Positions 27,916 to 35,064 are shown, counted from the first letter of the stretch. The stretch: DNA of 64,000 bases from 2-02-FULL-66-14 sp964651335 (GCA_964651335.1 CAZYVT010000010.1:25834-89833), one strand, 5' to 3'. Notes: a model not told the origin generated them from the letters alone. Translations and numbers: made by a program.

Positions 27916-28848
27916 TCATTCGACTCTCGTGCTTTCGATCCCCAGGCCGGCCGCGACCCAGGCATCGATGCCTCCGGCGAGCGGGCGCACGCGGCGGATG
28001 CCGCGATCCCGCAGCAGCATCGCGACCTTGACCGCGGTCGCCTCGTTGGGGCACGCGCAGTACACGACCACGTCCCGGTCGCGCGGAATCTCCGCCAGCG
28101 TGCGCTCGAGGTCGTCGAGATCCACCGGCCGCGCGCCGGGAATCCGGCGCCCGTCCAGCTCGCGGTGGGTGCGCGAGCGCACGTCGAGGATGATCGGATC
28201 GTCCCCCCGGTTCATCATCTCGTAGAGCTCGTCCACCCCGATGCGCGCGGTGCGCAGGGACTTGAGAAAGCGCGCGCGATCCCACCAGCGATACGCCACG
28301 TAGAGCGCGAGCAGGACGACGATGACGAGCAATGCGCCGCCGCCGAGGGCGGCGAGACGGTCGAGCAGCCAGTCGATCTGGCCGTGGAACAGGAGCCCGA
28401 GCGTAAGCCCCGCACCGCAATACAGCGCCGCCCCGGCGCCGTTGTAAACGAGAAACGACCAGGTCTTGAGCCCGAGCGCACCGGCGACCGGCGGTGCCAC
28501 TGTAGCCAGCCCCGGCACGAACTTCGCGACCACGAGGGTGGCGACGCCGCGGCGCTCGTACGTGGTCTCGGTCTGGCGCACGCACGAGTCGGGCGAGAGA
28601 GAGACGCGGCACAGGAGCTTCAGCACGCGGTAACCGTAGCGCCGCCCGGCCCAGAACCACGCCAGATCGCCGAGGGTGCAGGCGAGGATCGAGACGGCGA
28701 GCGCATACACCCCGTAGACCGGATCGTCGATCGCTTTCGCGCCGGCGAACAGCAGGACCGGCAGCGCCGGGATCGGCGCCCCCAACTGCTCCAGCAGCAC
28801 GAAGCCGAAGACCGCGACCAGGCCGTACTCGGCGAAAAACCGGGTGAT
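27916..28848 (-). CDS. DedA-family membrane protein fused to a rhodanese domain
   Basis: About 310 residues. The N-terminal two-thirds is a DedA/SNARE-associated domain with LLEQLGAPIPALP and RRGVATLVVAKFVPGL; the C-terminal 100 residues form a rhodanese domain with YCACPNEATAV, where the first Cys is the sulfur-accepting position. The natural N-terminus appears to be (I/M)TRFFAEYGLVAVFGFVLLEQ. This would begin at an ATC codon at 28848-28846, preceded by a strong GGAGG six bases away. The next canonical start is GTG at 28800, which would remove the first 16 residues of the conserved helix. An ATC start, an ATG-to-ATC mutation or a sequencing error are all possible. Confidence 0.8.
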   Translation of the reverse strand: MTRFFAEYGLVAVFGFVLLEQLGAPIPALPVLLFAGAKAIDDPVYGVYALAVSILACTLGDLAWFWAGRRYGYRVLKLLCRVSLSPDSCVRQTETTYERRGVATLVVAKFVPGLATVAPPVAGALGLKTWSFLVYNGAGAALYCGAGLTLGLLFHGQIDWLLDRLAALGGGALLVIVVLLALYVAYRWWDRARFLKSLRTARIGVDELYEMMNRGDDPIILDVRSRTHRELDGRRIPGARPVDLDDLERTLAEIPRDRDVVVYCACPNEATAVKVAMLLRDRGIRRVRPLAGGIDAWVAAGLGIESTRVE

Positions 28849-28875
28849 TTGTCTCCTCCAGGTCGAGGATGAACC

Positions 28876-29289
28876 TTACTTTGCGGGCTCCGCCCGCTCC
28901 AGCGCCCAGGCGCCGGGGCCGCAGGCGGCAAGCAGCAGCATGCCGCCCATGATCGCAAGGTTTTTCATGAAATGGATCTGCTGCATCGCGGCCTGCGCTG
29001 CAGGTGCCGCCCAGAAGGCATGGAACACGAGCGTCGCCGGAATCAGGAACAGGAAAAGCGCGGCGGCCGCCCAGCGGGTCTTCCAGCCCAGCACAAGCAG
29101 CAGCCCGCCGCCTAGTTCGACTGCGATCGTCAACACCAGCAGCACATTGGCAACCGGCAGACCTGCGCTCGCCATGTAGCCGGCGGTGCCGGAGAAACTG
29201 GTGATCTTGCCGCCGCCCGATACGATGAAAAGCAGCGCCAGCAGGATGCGGCCTGACAGGAGGGCGGCGTTTTGCATTTGGGGGTTCAT
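28876..29289 (-). CDS. DoxX-family membrane protein
   Basis: A 137-residue four-helix membrane protein of the DoxX/DoxD type: GRILLALLFIVSGGGKITSF, GLPVANVLLVLTIAVELGGGLLLVLG and HFMKNLAIMGGMLLLAACGPG are the family's conserved helices. The function in bacteria is poorly defined and is linked to redox or thiol stress in some species. It lies just upstream of the DedA-rhodanese gene on the same strand. Confidence 0.9.
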   Translation of the reverse strand: MNPQMQNAALLSGRILLALLFIVSGGGKITSFSGTAGYMASAGLPVANVLLVLTIAVELGGGLLLVLGWKTRWAAAALFLFLIPATLVFHAFWAAPAAQAAMQQIHFMKNLAIMGGMLLLAACGPGAWALERAEPAK

Positions 29290-29375
29290 GGAGTGGTTCC
29301 CTCCTGTAGTTGGTGCCTCGATCGGGCAGGATCAAACAGCGGCACATCGGCATTGTCGGCCAGTTCGAAGTCCAT

Positions 29376-29400
29376 CGGCTGCGCGATCACCGCGTCGGCC
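29376..29400. repeat. Fragment identical to the 3' end of gph
   Basis: Twenty-five bases beginning CGGCTGCGCGATCACC are identical to 33746-33770 near the 3' end of gph, in the same orientation, and the five bases further left (AAGTCC context) also agree in part. On the minus strand both read ADAVIAQP. It is a short duplicated piece of gph stranded beyond the pirin gene. The 142-base gap between doxX and pirin holds nothing else I can identify. Confidence 0.6.
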
Positions 29401-29431
29401 TCTCGGCAAAAACCAGGTAATCGCGTTTTCC

Positions 29432-30130
29432 TCAGGCGAGATCGAACAGCAGCACTTCGGCCTGTTCGCCGTGCTCGATCGCGATTTCATTCAACCCTTC
29501 GCCCTTGAGCGCGTCGCCAGCGGCGAGCGGCTGGCCGTTCACGGTGACGCTGCCGCGCGCCACGTGCACATAGGCGCGCCGCCCGGGCGCCAGCGCGTGC
29601 GTCACTTTTTCCTTGCCGTCGATCAGGGCGGCGTACAGGCGGGCGTCCTGGTGGAGCTTCACCGAGCCCTCGGCACCGTCGGGCGAGGCGATGAGGCGCA
29701 GGCGCCCGCGCTTTTCCGCGGCGTCGAAATGCTTTTCCTCGTAACCGGGTGCGATGCCGGTGACGTCAGGCTCGATCCAGATCTGCAGGAAATGCACCAG
29801 CTCGGACTTGGATGGATTGAATTCGGAGTGCCGCACGCCGGTGCCCGCGCTCATCCTCTGCACGTCTCCGGGGCGGATCACCGAGCCGTTGCCCATGCTG
29901 TCCTTGTGCTCGAGCGCGCCTTCCAGCACGTAGCTGATGATCTCCATGTCGCGGTGCCCGTGCGTGCCGAAGCCCATGCCGGGCTGCACGCGGTCCTCAT
30001 TGATGACGCGCAGGTCGCCAAAGCCCATCTGGGCCGGGTCGTGGTAATCGGCGAAGGAAAAGCTGTGGAAGGAGCGCAGCCAGCCGTGGTCAGCGTAGCC
30101 GCGTTCGTTGGCCTTGCGGACCTGCATCAT
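29432..30130 (-). CDS. Pirin family protein
   Basis: A 232-residue bicupin. Metal ligands are in GFGTHGHRDMEIISYVLEG (His, His) and in the later glutamate-histidine pair of SAGTGVRHSEFNPS. Bacterial pirins of this type often have quercetinase-like activity or bind metabolic enzymes. The first 57 codons are duplicated as a fragment at 33038-33204 next to ssrA. Confidence 0.93.
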   Translation of the reverse strand: MMQVRKANERGYADHGWLRSFHSFSFADYHDPAQMGFGDLRVINEDRVQPGMGFGTHGHRDMEIISYVLEGALEHKDSMGNGSVIRPGDVQRMSAGTGVRHSEFNPSKSELVHFLQIWIEPDVTGIAPGYEEKHFDAAEKRGRLRLIASPDGAEGSVKLHQDARLYAALIDGKEKVTHALAPGRRAYVHVARGSVTVNGQPLAAGDALKGEGLNEIAIEHGEQAEVLLFDLA

Positions 30131-30184
30131 GAACGGCCCCTTCTCTCAGCTCGAGCGCCCGCTCAGGCAACGAAGCGCTAAGTG
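29964..30184. repeat. Pirin 5' region, copy A of a ~220-bp duplication
   Basis: This stretch, from codon 56 of pirin back through its upstream region, recurs at 33038-33260 at roughly 90 percent identity by eye and in the same orientation. The two copies bracket the AT-richer island. Confidence 0.85.
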
Positions 30185-30316
30185 AGAAAGGGCAGGGTGC
30201 CAACCGATTCGCCGGGCGAGGAAGAGATAGCCGATCGCATTGGAGAGTATTCGGGTGTCACCCCGAAAGTTCGCTATCGTTTTGTCCACCAGATCAACAA
30301 GCGGCTTCTCAGTCAT
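30146..30316 (-). CDS. Small truncated hypothetical protein
   Basis: A 56-codon frame starting ATG at 30316: MTEKPLVDLVDKTIANFRGD, then TRILSNAIGYLFLARRIGWH, then a tail without recognisable pattern. The GYLF(L)xRRIGW segment looks like the front of a small conserved hypothetical family, cut short where the DNA runs into the pirin upstream region. A second, more decayed copy lies directly upstream at 30313-30429, overlapping it by an ATGA. Probably non-functional. Confidence 0.4.
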   Translation of the reverse strand: MTEKPLVDLVDKTIANFRGDTRILSNAIGYLFLARRIGWHPALSHLALRCLSGRSS

Positions 30317-30428
30317 AACATTGCGAATTCAGAGCGAAGATAGCCGATGGCGTTAGAGAGTCTCCGTGAGTCGCCGTGGAAGCGCTTAATCGCTTTGTCA
30401 ACCAGATCAACAAGTTGCTTTTCCGTCA
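30225..30428. repeat. Two tandem imperfect ~91-bp repeats
   Basis: Unit one spans about 30225-30316 and unit two about 30338-30428, offset 113 bases. Shared blocks include AGATAGCCGAT, GAGAGT and CCAGATCAACAAG. On the minus strand each unit encodes the same small protein start (MTEKPLVDLVDK and LTEKQLVDLVDK). The upstream unit (30429-30313) keeps only 38 codons before TGA. So this is a tandem duplication of a small gene followed by decay, immediately ahead of the RelA/SpoT gene. Confidence 0.65.
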
Positions 30429-30441
30429 ATGGCGTATGCTA

Positions 30442-30455
30442 TTTGTGTGCACAAA
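30442..30455. promoter_or_regulatory. Inverted repeat upstream of the RelA/SpoT gene
   Basis: TTTGTG-TG-CACAAA, perfect six-base arms with a two-base spacer, 52 bases before the ATG at 30508. A possible -10 hexamer TATGCT precedes it at 30435-30440, so a protein bound here could block transcription. No partner repressor is recognised in the island. Confidence 0.35.
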
Positions 30456-30507
30456 GGGGAGTCTAGCACTCCATCAGAGGGCCATTAATTCGTTGAGCGG
30501 TGCGCTT

Positions 30508-31563
30508 ATGATTGATAAGACAAAGTTTTGCGACAAATACGGATTTGATCCCTCAGCGTTAGACCAAGGGCCGATTGTTTGGGCTGAGCTCGAAAAAATC
30601 GCGGCAGACCACACCAAGCGAATTGCAGAACTGGCAATTGCTGCAAAGTCAGTCGTTGGCCATTTAGAAAAGTGCAAGGCCGTGCATTCCTTGAGATGGC
30701 GCGTTAAGGACACCGAGCATCTCTTGGAAAAAATACTACGTAAGTCTAAAGCCGAACCAGAATACAAGATCACGTTGGAAGACTACAGGTCGGAAATTAC
30801 CGATCTAGTGGGAATTCGTGCTCTCCATTTGTTTAAGAGCGATTGGAAAGCGATCCATGACGAAATTTCGAAAACGTGGAACTTAGTCGATAAGCACCTC
30901 CCCATTGCGTACATTCGAGAAGGAGACGAACGCAAGCCGTATGAAGAATGTGGGTGCACCGTAGAAATTCACAAACGAGACTATCGGTCAGTTCACTATG
31001 ACATTCAATTCCTTCCCACGAAGGAGCTCACAATCGCGGAAATTCAAGTTCGTACTCTCTTTGAAGAAGGCTGGAGCGAAATCGACCACCGAATCGCTTA
31101 TCCCCACAATGCCGATGATCCATTGCTCTCAGGGTACCTTCGAATTTTTAATCTTCTAGCCGGCGCTTCCGATCAAATGGCCACATATATTGGGCATCTC
31201 AAGAGAGAGTTAGATAAATTGAAAGCTGATGCTCAATTGAAGGATAAGGAGGCGAAGACAGCGATCACATCATTGGAGCAGCTGCAAAAACAGTTGGGAG
31301 CAGCGACAAAAGAAAAAGCGCAACTCGAAGCGGCCGTAGATGCGCTAAAGCGATCAACAGCCAACAGCGCCACAACGATAGGCACGCTCGGCAACATTTT
31401 TGGCACGACCAGCACCGCATCAGGAAGCACTGTTGTATTCAATCCAGTCGTGGGACAAACGAATATTTGGCGGAAGTCATGCATGTTCTGCGGGAAGCCA
31501 CCGCCTCCTACGCCCGCGTTGACCATCTATACGAAGTGTCCCCATTGCGGCATGCCGTACTAA
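30508..31563 (+). CDS. RelA/SpoT-type nucleotidyltransferase with coiled coil and zinc ribbon
   Basis: 351 residues, visibly AT-richer than neighbouring genes. Residues 60-200 form a RelA/SpoT synthetase domain with all expected active-site elements: R65-V-K67 (ATP site, WRVKDTEHLLEKILRK), Asp99 (EITDLVGIRAL, metal), Tyr159 in the G-loop (KRDYRSVHYDIQF) and Glu179/Arg182 (IAEIQVRTLFEEGW). There is no HD hydrolase domain and no TGS/ACT tail, so it is a synthetase-only enzyme, expected to pyrophosphorylate a nucleotide or tRNA. Residues 228-283 are a charged coiled coil; residues 325-347 hold two CxxC pairs (CMFCG and CPHCG), a zinc ribbon. ATG at 30508 is chosen; the frame extends upstream without domain content. 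It is followed by a membrane protein gene, resembling nucleotide-messenger defence modules or toxic small alarmone synthetases. Confidence 0.82.
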   Translation: MIDKTKFCDKYGFDPSALDQGPIVWAELEKIAADHTKRIAELAIAAKSVVGHLEKCKAVHSLRWRVKDTEHLLEKILRKSKAEPEYKITLEDYRSEITDLVGIRALHLFKSDWKAIHDEISKTWNLVDKHLPIAYIREGDERKPYEECGCTVEIHKRDYRSVHYDIQFLPTKELTIAEIQVRTLFEEGWSEIDHRIAYPHNADDPLLSGYLRIFNLLAGASDQMATYIGHLKRELDKLKADAQLKDKEAKTAITSLEQLQKQLGAATKEKAQLEAAVDALKRSTANSATTIGTLGNIFGTTSTASGSTVVFNPVVGQTNIWRKSCMFCGKPPPPTPALTIYTKCPHCGMPY

Positions 31564-31658
31564 TCGGTGTGCCACGTTGGCACAAAAGTGCAGTATCACT
31601 TTGTCGCACTTGAAGTGAAGGCAATTGAGCGCGCAGACGCGTGCAAGGGGGCTACTAC

Positions 31659-32225
31659 ATGAACGAATCAGAACTCATCGCATTCTATGAGAAGCAATAT
31701 ATCTACGAGCTAGAGATGCGTGAGAAGCTAACGTCCCGGTTACAAATACCCATAACTCTCATCGTCACAATTGCAGGGGTATTTGCGTTTATCTTACAGC
31801 GTTATGAACTTACTGGTTTTCGATTCACAAGTTCGCATCTAATGTTTCTGTTCTTTGTAGCCGCCTCGGTGTTGGCGTTGGCTATTGCCCTACGGTATGT
31901 AATTGCCGCATGGGTCAATAATGCGTACCACTTTATGCCTTTCCCAAAGCAGACTGCGGATTATCAATTACTTCTAGAACAAACCTACTCGGGTTATCCG
32001 CAATGTGAGGCGCTCGTTCAAGAATACATGCGAAGCTACCTCATAAAACAATACGTTGACGATGCGACATTCAACGCCCAGGTGAACGACATGAGATCTG
32101 ACTGCATCGACAGAGCCAATCAGCTAATTATTGTTACCGCCGCGTTTTTGCTCGTCGCATTTGTCGCCTTCCAATCTGGCGATCTTGATCATAGTAAAAT
32201 GGACTACGTTCAAGCGTTGTGGTGA
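31659..32225 (+). CDS. Three-helix membrane protein, possible effector
   Basis: 188 residues, not recognised as a named family. An amphipathic N-terminal helix (residues 5-27) leads into two membrane helices, about 28-47 (QIPITLIVTIAGVFAFIL) and 60-84 (HLMFLFFVAASVLALAIAL). A soluble 55-residue segment follows, then a third helix about 145-162 (LIIVTAAFLLVAFVAF). ATG at 31659 has AAGGGG nine bases upstream. It starts 95 bases after the RelA/SpoT gene on the same strand and shares its AT-rich composition. The layout recalls SLATT-like effectors that sit beside nucleotide-producing enzymes in conflict systems, but I see no diagnostic motif. Confidence 0.7.
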   Translation: MNESELIAFYEKQYIYELEMREKLTSRLQIPITLIVTIAGVFAFILQRYELTGFRFTSSHLMFLFFVAASVLALAIALRYVIAAWVNNAYHFMPFPKQTADYQLLLEQTYSGYPQCEALVQEYMRSYLIKQYVDDATFNAQVNDMRSDCIDRANQLIIVTAAFLLVAFVAFQSGDLDHSKMDYVQALW

Positions 32226-32259
32226 TACAACCTGTTAATGTGACAATGGGGAGATGACT

Positions 32260-32490
32260 ATGGCCGAGGAAAACGTACCTAAGACTCCTGCGTCCCCAGC
32301 TGCTTCCGATTCAAGGCCAGGCGCTCCCGCTCCGAAGCCGACGGAACCGGCACTACCGCAGGCCCCACTCCCACCAATTGGTCGCTCAGTGCGAATGGAG
32401 GTGCCGCCGCCGCCACCACCTCCTCCTGCAAGTCGACTAGTCAAGGGTGGTGTAATCGGTGACTCCGGAAAAAAGGTACCCAAGAAATGA
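32260..32490 (+). CDS. Small proline-rich protein
   Basis: 76 residues, low complexity: a Pro/Ala-rich front, then a run of eight consecutive prolines preceded by RMEV, and a basic end (GKKVPKK). ATG at 32260 is preceded by GGGGAG at a six-base spacing, which supports translation and favours it over ATG 32254. It lies 34 bases after the membrane protein gene and overlaps the next tiny gene by ATGA. No function is known. The polyproline run would stall ribosomes without EF-P, which may matter if it is regulatory. Confidence 0.6.
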   Translation: MAEENVPKTPASPAASDSRPGAPAPKPTEPALPQAPLPPIGRSVRMEVPPPPPPPPASRLVKGGVIGDSGKKVPKK

Positions 32491-32615
32491 GTGAGCCCGA
32501 CCCGCCTCCGCCGCCGCCGCCGGGGCGAAAGGTGCGTCTGTCGCCGAGTGATAGAGCAAGGCGCGGAGGGAAAAAGAAGGCAAAGAAGAAGCTAAAGAAA
32601 ATGGCTAAGAAGTAG
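32487..32615 (+). CDS. Tiny proline/lysine-rich protein
   Basis: 42 codons, ATG at 32487 overlapping the previous stop (ATGA): MSEPDPPPPPPPGRKVRLSP, then a lysine-dominated tail ending KKMAKK. It repeats the design of the preceding protein, with a proline run followed by a basic C-terminus, in concentrated form. The translational coupling and shared composition suggest it is real despite its size. Basic tails of this kind could bind RNA, DNA or membranes; no family is recognised. Confidence 0.5.
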   Translation: MSEPDPPPPPPPGRKVRLSPSDRARRGGKKKAKKKLKKMAKK

Positions 32616-32866
32616 GCCAAACACCTATTTCAGTGGCCAATGCAAGCGAGTGGAGATTCTGCTACGCGCTCTGTTTCCAGTAGTCCTGTGGTGGGCAGAG
32701 CGGCACAAGAGTAATTTCTCGCTCGACGAACCCAATGCGATTGCGCACGATGCGCTCGTCGTAGGGGTACGGGATGTCGATGCCGTAGTGAATGCGAAGA
32801 AACCGGCGGTGCCACTTCTAGGTGCTGCGCGCAATACGCGACAGGTCATTGGGCATCGCCCGATAT
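32616..32866. other. Non-coding or decayed DNA at the island edge
   Basis: No intact gene is seen. On the minus strand a 47-codon stretch between stops, ending at 32662, contains HYGIDIPYPYDERIVRNRIG and looks like real coding sequence that has lost its start, but I do not recognise the family. Base composition rises again toward that of the chromosome. Confidence 0.35.
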
Positions 32867-33037
32867 TCCGGACACTTTTGATAGTGTTGAGGAAGATATC
32901 GGAGGTGTCAGATGGAACGCAAGAGATATGCAGCGGAGTTCAAGCGTAAGGCAGTGAAGGTGGCAAGGCAGGACGGGGTATCGCGGGCGAAGGTGGCGCA
33001 GGAGCTGGGGCTGAACGTCACCATGCTCGCCCGGTGG
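32867..33037 (+). mobile_element. IS3-family remnant: left end plus truncated transposase orfA
   Basis: A terminal-repeat-like TTCCGGACACTTTTG is followed, after GGAGGT, by ATG at 32912 and 42 codons of an IS3/IS911-type orfA helix-turn-helix (MERKRYAAEFKRKAVKVARQ, then DGVSRAKVAQELGLNVTMLA). The frame then runs abruptly into pirin-derived DNA at about 33038. The rest of the element is missing. Confidence 0.8.
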
Positions 33038-33260
33038 GTGCCGAAGCCCATGCCGGGCTGCACGCGGTCCTCGTTGATGACGCGCAGGTCGCCAAAGCCC
33101 ATCTGCGCCGGGTCGTGGTAATCGGCGAACGAAAAGCTGTGGAAGGAGCGCAGCCAGCCGTGGTCGGCGTAGCCGCGTTCGTTGACTTTGCGTACCTGCA
33201 TCATGAACGGCCTTCTATCTCAACTCGAGCGCCCGCCCAGGCATGGACGCGCTGAGTGCA
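33038..33260 (-). pseudogene. Truncated pirin 5' fragment, copy B of the duplication
   Basis: On the minus strand an ATG at 33204 opens MMQVRKVNERGYADHGWLRS and continues to GMGFGTH, nearly identical to the first 57 residues of the intact pirin at 29432-30130, then breaks into the IS3 remnant. The upstream non-coding part also matches to about 33260. It may be the original pirin start beside ssrA, cut off by the IS insertion. Confidence 0.85.
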
Positions 33261-33311
33261 CCGCGCTCATCCTGCGGGGTATCCGCTCGCCGCGGACGGG
33301 CAAGATTAAAG

Positions 33312-33683
33312 TGGTGGAGGCGGCGGGAATCGAACCCGCGTCCGCAAGCCCTAGACAGTCAGGACTACATGCTTAGCCTGGTTGTTTGGATCTCGCCTCG
33401 CGCCCGCCAACCGGCAGGCTGGCGCTCAGCCAGTCGCTTCGACGGATCCACGCGGAGAAGCGACCACCCCGCGCAGAGGGGCTGATGTAAATGGCGCTGC
33501 ACCTCCTGTTGCCAGGAGGCCTAGCCCATCAGCAGGCTAGTGCAGCGTCTCGCCGGTATTAGGCGGCGAGAGCAAAACGCTCGTCGTTGGCGTTTGTAGT
33601 GATTCCAGATGGATTTACGAGGTGACTGGTCCTCGGCATGCCCTGCGCTGCTTCGCGACCCGTGTCGAAACCTGGTCGCCCCC
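33312..33683 (-). ncRNA. ssrA: Transfer-messenger RNA
   Basis: On the minus strand the 5' end GGGGGCGACCAGGTTTCGAC (from 33683) pairs with the 3' end ...CGCCUCCACCA (to 33312), giving a seven-pair tRNA-like acceptor stem. A T-arm GGTTCGATTCCCGCC precedes the 3' end. The internal reading frame encodes the tag (A)NDERFALAA followed by TAA near 33560, the form typical of betaproteobacteria. It rescues stalled ribosomes with SmpB. The 3' end faces the accessory island, the usual side for integration at ssrA. Confidence 0.96.
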
Positions 33684-33721
33684 ATGTTCGGTGCAGCAGA
33701 CGGCATTATCTCATATGGAGC

Positions 33722-34375
33722 CTACAGCCAGCCGATCAAGTCCTCCGGCTGCGCGATCACCGCGTCGGCCTTCCAGGCGTGCGGACCACCGTTATCGTTT
33801 CGGCTGTACCCATATTCGACGGCGACCGCGCGCATGCCCGCGGCGTGCGCTGCCTGCACGTCCCGCAGGTCATCGCCTACGTAGCAGCATTCGCCCGGAT
33901 CGAGCCGAAGCTCGCGGGCGGCGTGCAGGAGCGGCGCGGGGTGAGGCTTGATATGCGGGGTCGTGTCGCCGCACACAACGCACGCGACCCGGCCCTTGAG
34001 TCCCAGCGCGGCGACGATGCGCGGCGTGAAGCGGGATGATTTGTTGGTGACGATGCCCCACGCGATGCCGCGCTGCTCAATCTCGGCAAGAACCTCCGCC
34101 ATCCCGGGGAAGAGCCGCGTCTCGGCGCAAACGCGTTCGTCGTAGAAGGCGAGAAATGCGTCGCGCATGCGCTCGAAGCGCGAGTCCTCCGGCAGGAGGT
34201 CGAAGCCGCCGCGCAGCAGCCCGCGCGCGCCGCTCGATGCGTACGGGCGCAGCGCCTCGATCGGCAGCGCGGGCAAGCCGTACTCGGCGCGCAGGCGGTT
34301 CAGCGCGGCGCCGAGGTCGGGTGCAGTGTCAGCGAGCGTGCCGTCGAAATCGAACAGGATCGCCCTGCTACGCAT
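33722..34375 (-). CDS. gph: Phosphoglycolate phosphatase
   Basis: A 217-residue HAD-superfamily phosphatase hydrolysing 2-phosphoglycolate. Motif I is FDFDGTLADT with the nucleophilic and acid/base aspartates, motif II IVTNKSS, and motif IV VGDDLRDVQAA. It overlaps ubiG by eight bases, a gene pair common in betaproteobacteria. A 25-base piece of its 3' end is duplicated at 29376. The HAD family is broad, but the neighbour supports Gph. Confidence 0.9.
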   Translation of the reverse strand: MRSRAILFDFDGTLADTAPDLGAALNRLRAEYGLPALPIEALRPYASSGARGLLRGGFDLLPEDSRFERMRDAFLAFYDERVCAETRLFPGMAEVLAEIEQRGIAWGIVTNKSSRFTPRIVAALGLKGRVACVVCGDTTPHIKPHPAPLLHAARELRLDPGECCYVGDDLRDVQAAHAAGMRAVAVEYGYSRNDNGGPHAWKADAVIAQPEDLIGWL

Positions 34376-35063
34376 CCTTTGCGCAGCACAGCAGATAGTT
34401 CACGTCGCAATCCGCACCCAGCCGGTATTGCTGCGTAATCGGGTTGTAGGTCATGCCGCTGAGATCGATCGGCCGCAGGCCGGCGTCGCGGCACCAGCGG
34501 GCGAGCTCGGAGGGCTTGATGAAGCGGGTGTAATCGTGGGTGCCCTTTGGCAAGAGGTTGAGCACATACTCGGCGCCAATCACTGCAAGGAGGTATGCCT
34601 TCGGATTGCGGTTGATGGTGGAAAAGAAAATACGTGCACCCGGTTTCGCAAGCCGTGCGCATGCCGCGACCGCGCTCGCCGGGTCGGGCAGGTGCTCCAG
34701 CAGCTCCATGCAGGTCACAACGTCGAATTCACCCGCATGCGCATCGGCAAAGGCTTCCGCGGAGCTCAGCTCGTAGCTGACCGGAAGGCGGCTTTCGAGG
34801 ACGTGCAGTTGCGCGATCCTGAGCGCTTTCTCGGACAGGTCGATGCCCGTGACGGAAGCACCGAGCCGCGCCATTGCCTCCGTGAGGATGCCTCCGCCGC
34901 AACCGATGTCGAGCGCTTTCTGGCCCGCCAGTTGCGCGTGCTGCTCGATCCAGCCGAGGCGCAGGGGATTGATCTCGTGCAGCGGCCGAAACTCGCTCTG
35001 CGGATCCCACCAGCGGTGCGCAAGCTCGCTGAATTTCGCCAGTTCGGCCGGATCGACGTTCAT
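34368..35063 (-). CDS. ubiG: Ubiquinone biosynthesis O-methyltransferase
   Basis: A 231-residue SAM-dependent methyltransferase for the two O-methylations of ubiquinone synthesis. It starts MNVDPAELAKFSELAHRWWD, carries ALDIGCGGGILTEAMARLGA (SAM motif I), and ends HDYTRFIKPSEL...YNPITQQYRLG, all typical UbiG. The ATG at 35063 directly abuts a 74-base inverted-repeat element, so there is no ordinary leader or Shine-Dalgarno. Expression must rely on the repeat region or on read-through past the ompA terminator beyond it. Confidence 0.96.
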   Translation of the reverse strand: MNVDPAELAKFSELAHRWWDPQSEFRPLHEINPLRLGWIEQHAQLAGQKALDIGCGGGILTEAMARLGASVTGIDLSEKALRIAQLHVLESRLPVSYELSSAEAFADAHAGEFDVVTCMELLEHLPDPASAVAACARLAKPGARIFFSTINRNPKAYLLAVIGAEYVLNLLPKGTHDYTRFIKPSELARWCRDAGLRPIDLSGMTYNPITQQYRLGADCDVNYLLCCAKDA

Positions 35064-35064
35064 C

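Noticed and set aside
33312..33346. A second copy of the ssrA 3' end as an attachment site left of the island
   Set aside because: I looked for the conserved 3'-end sequence between 29.3 and 33.3 kb and did not find a convincing repeat, so no att site is claimed.
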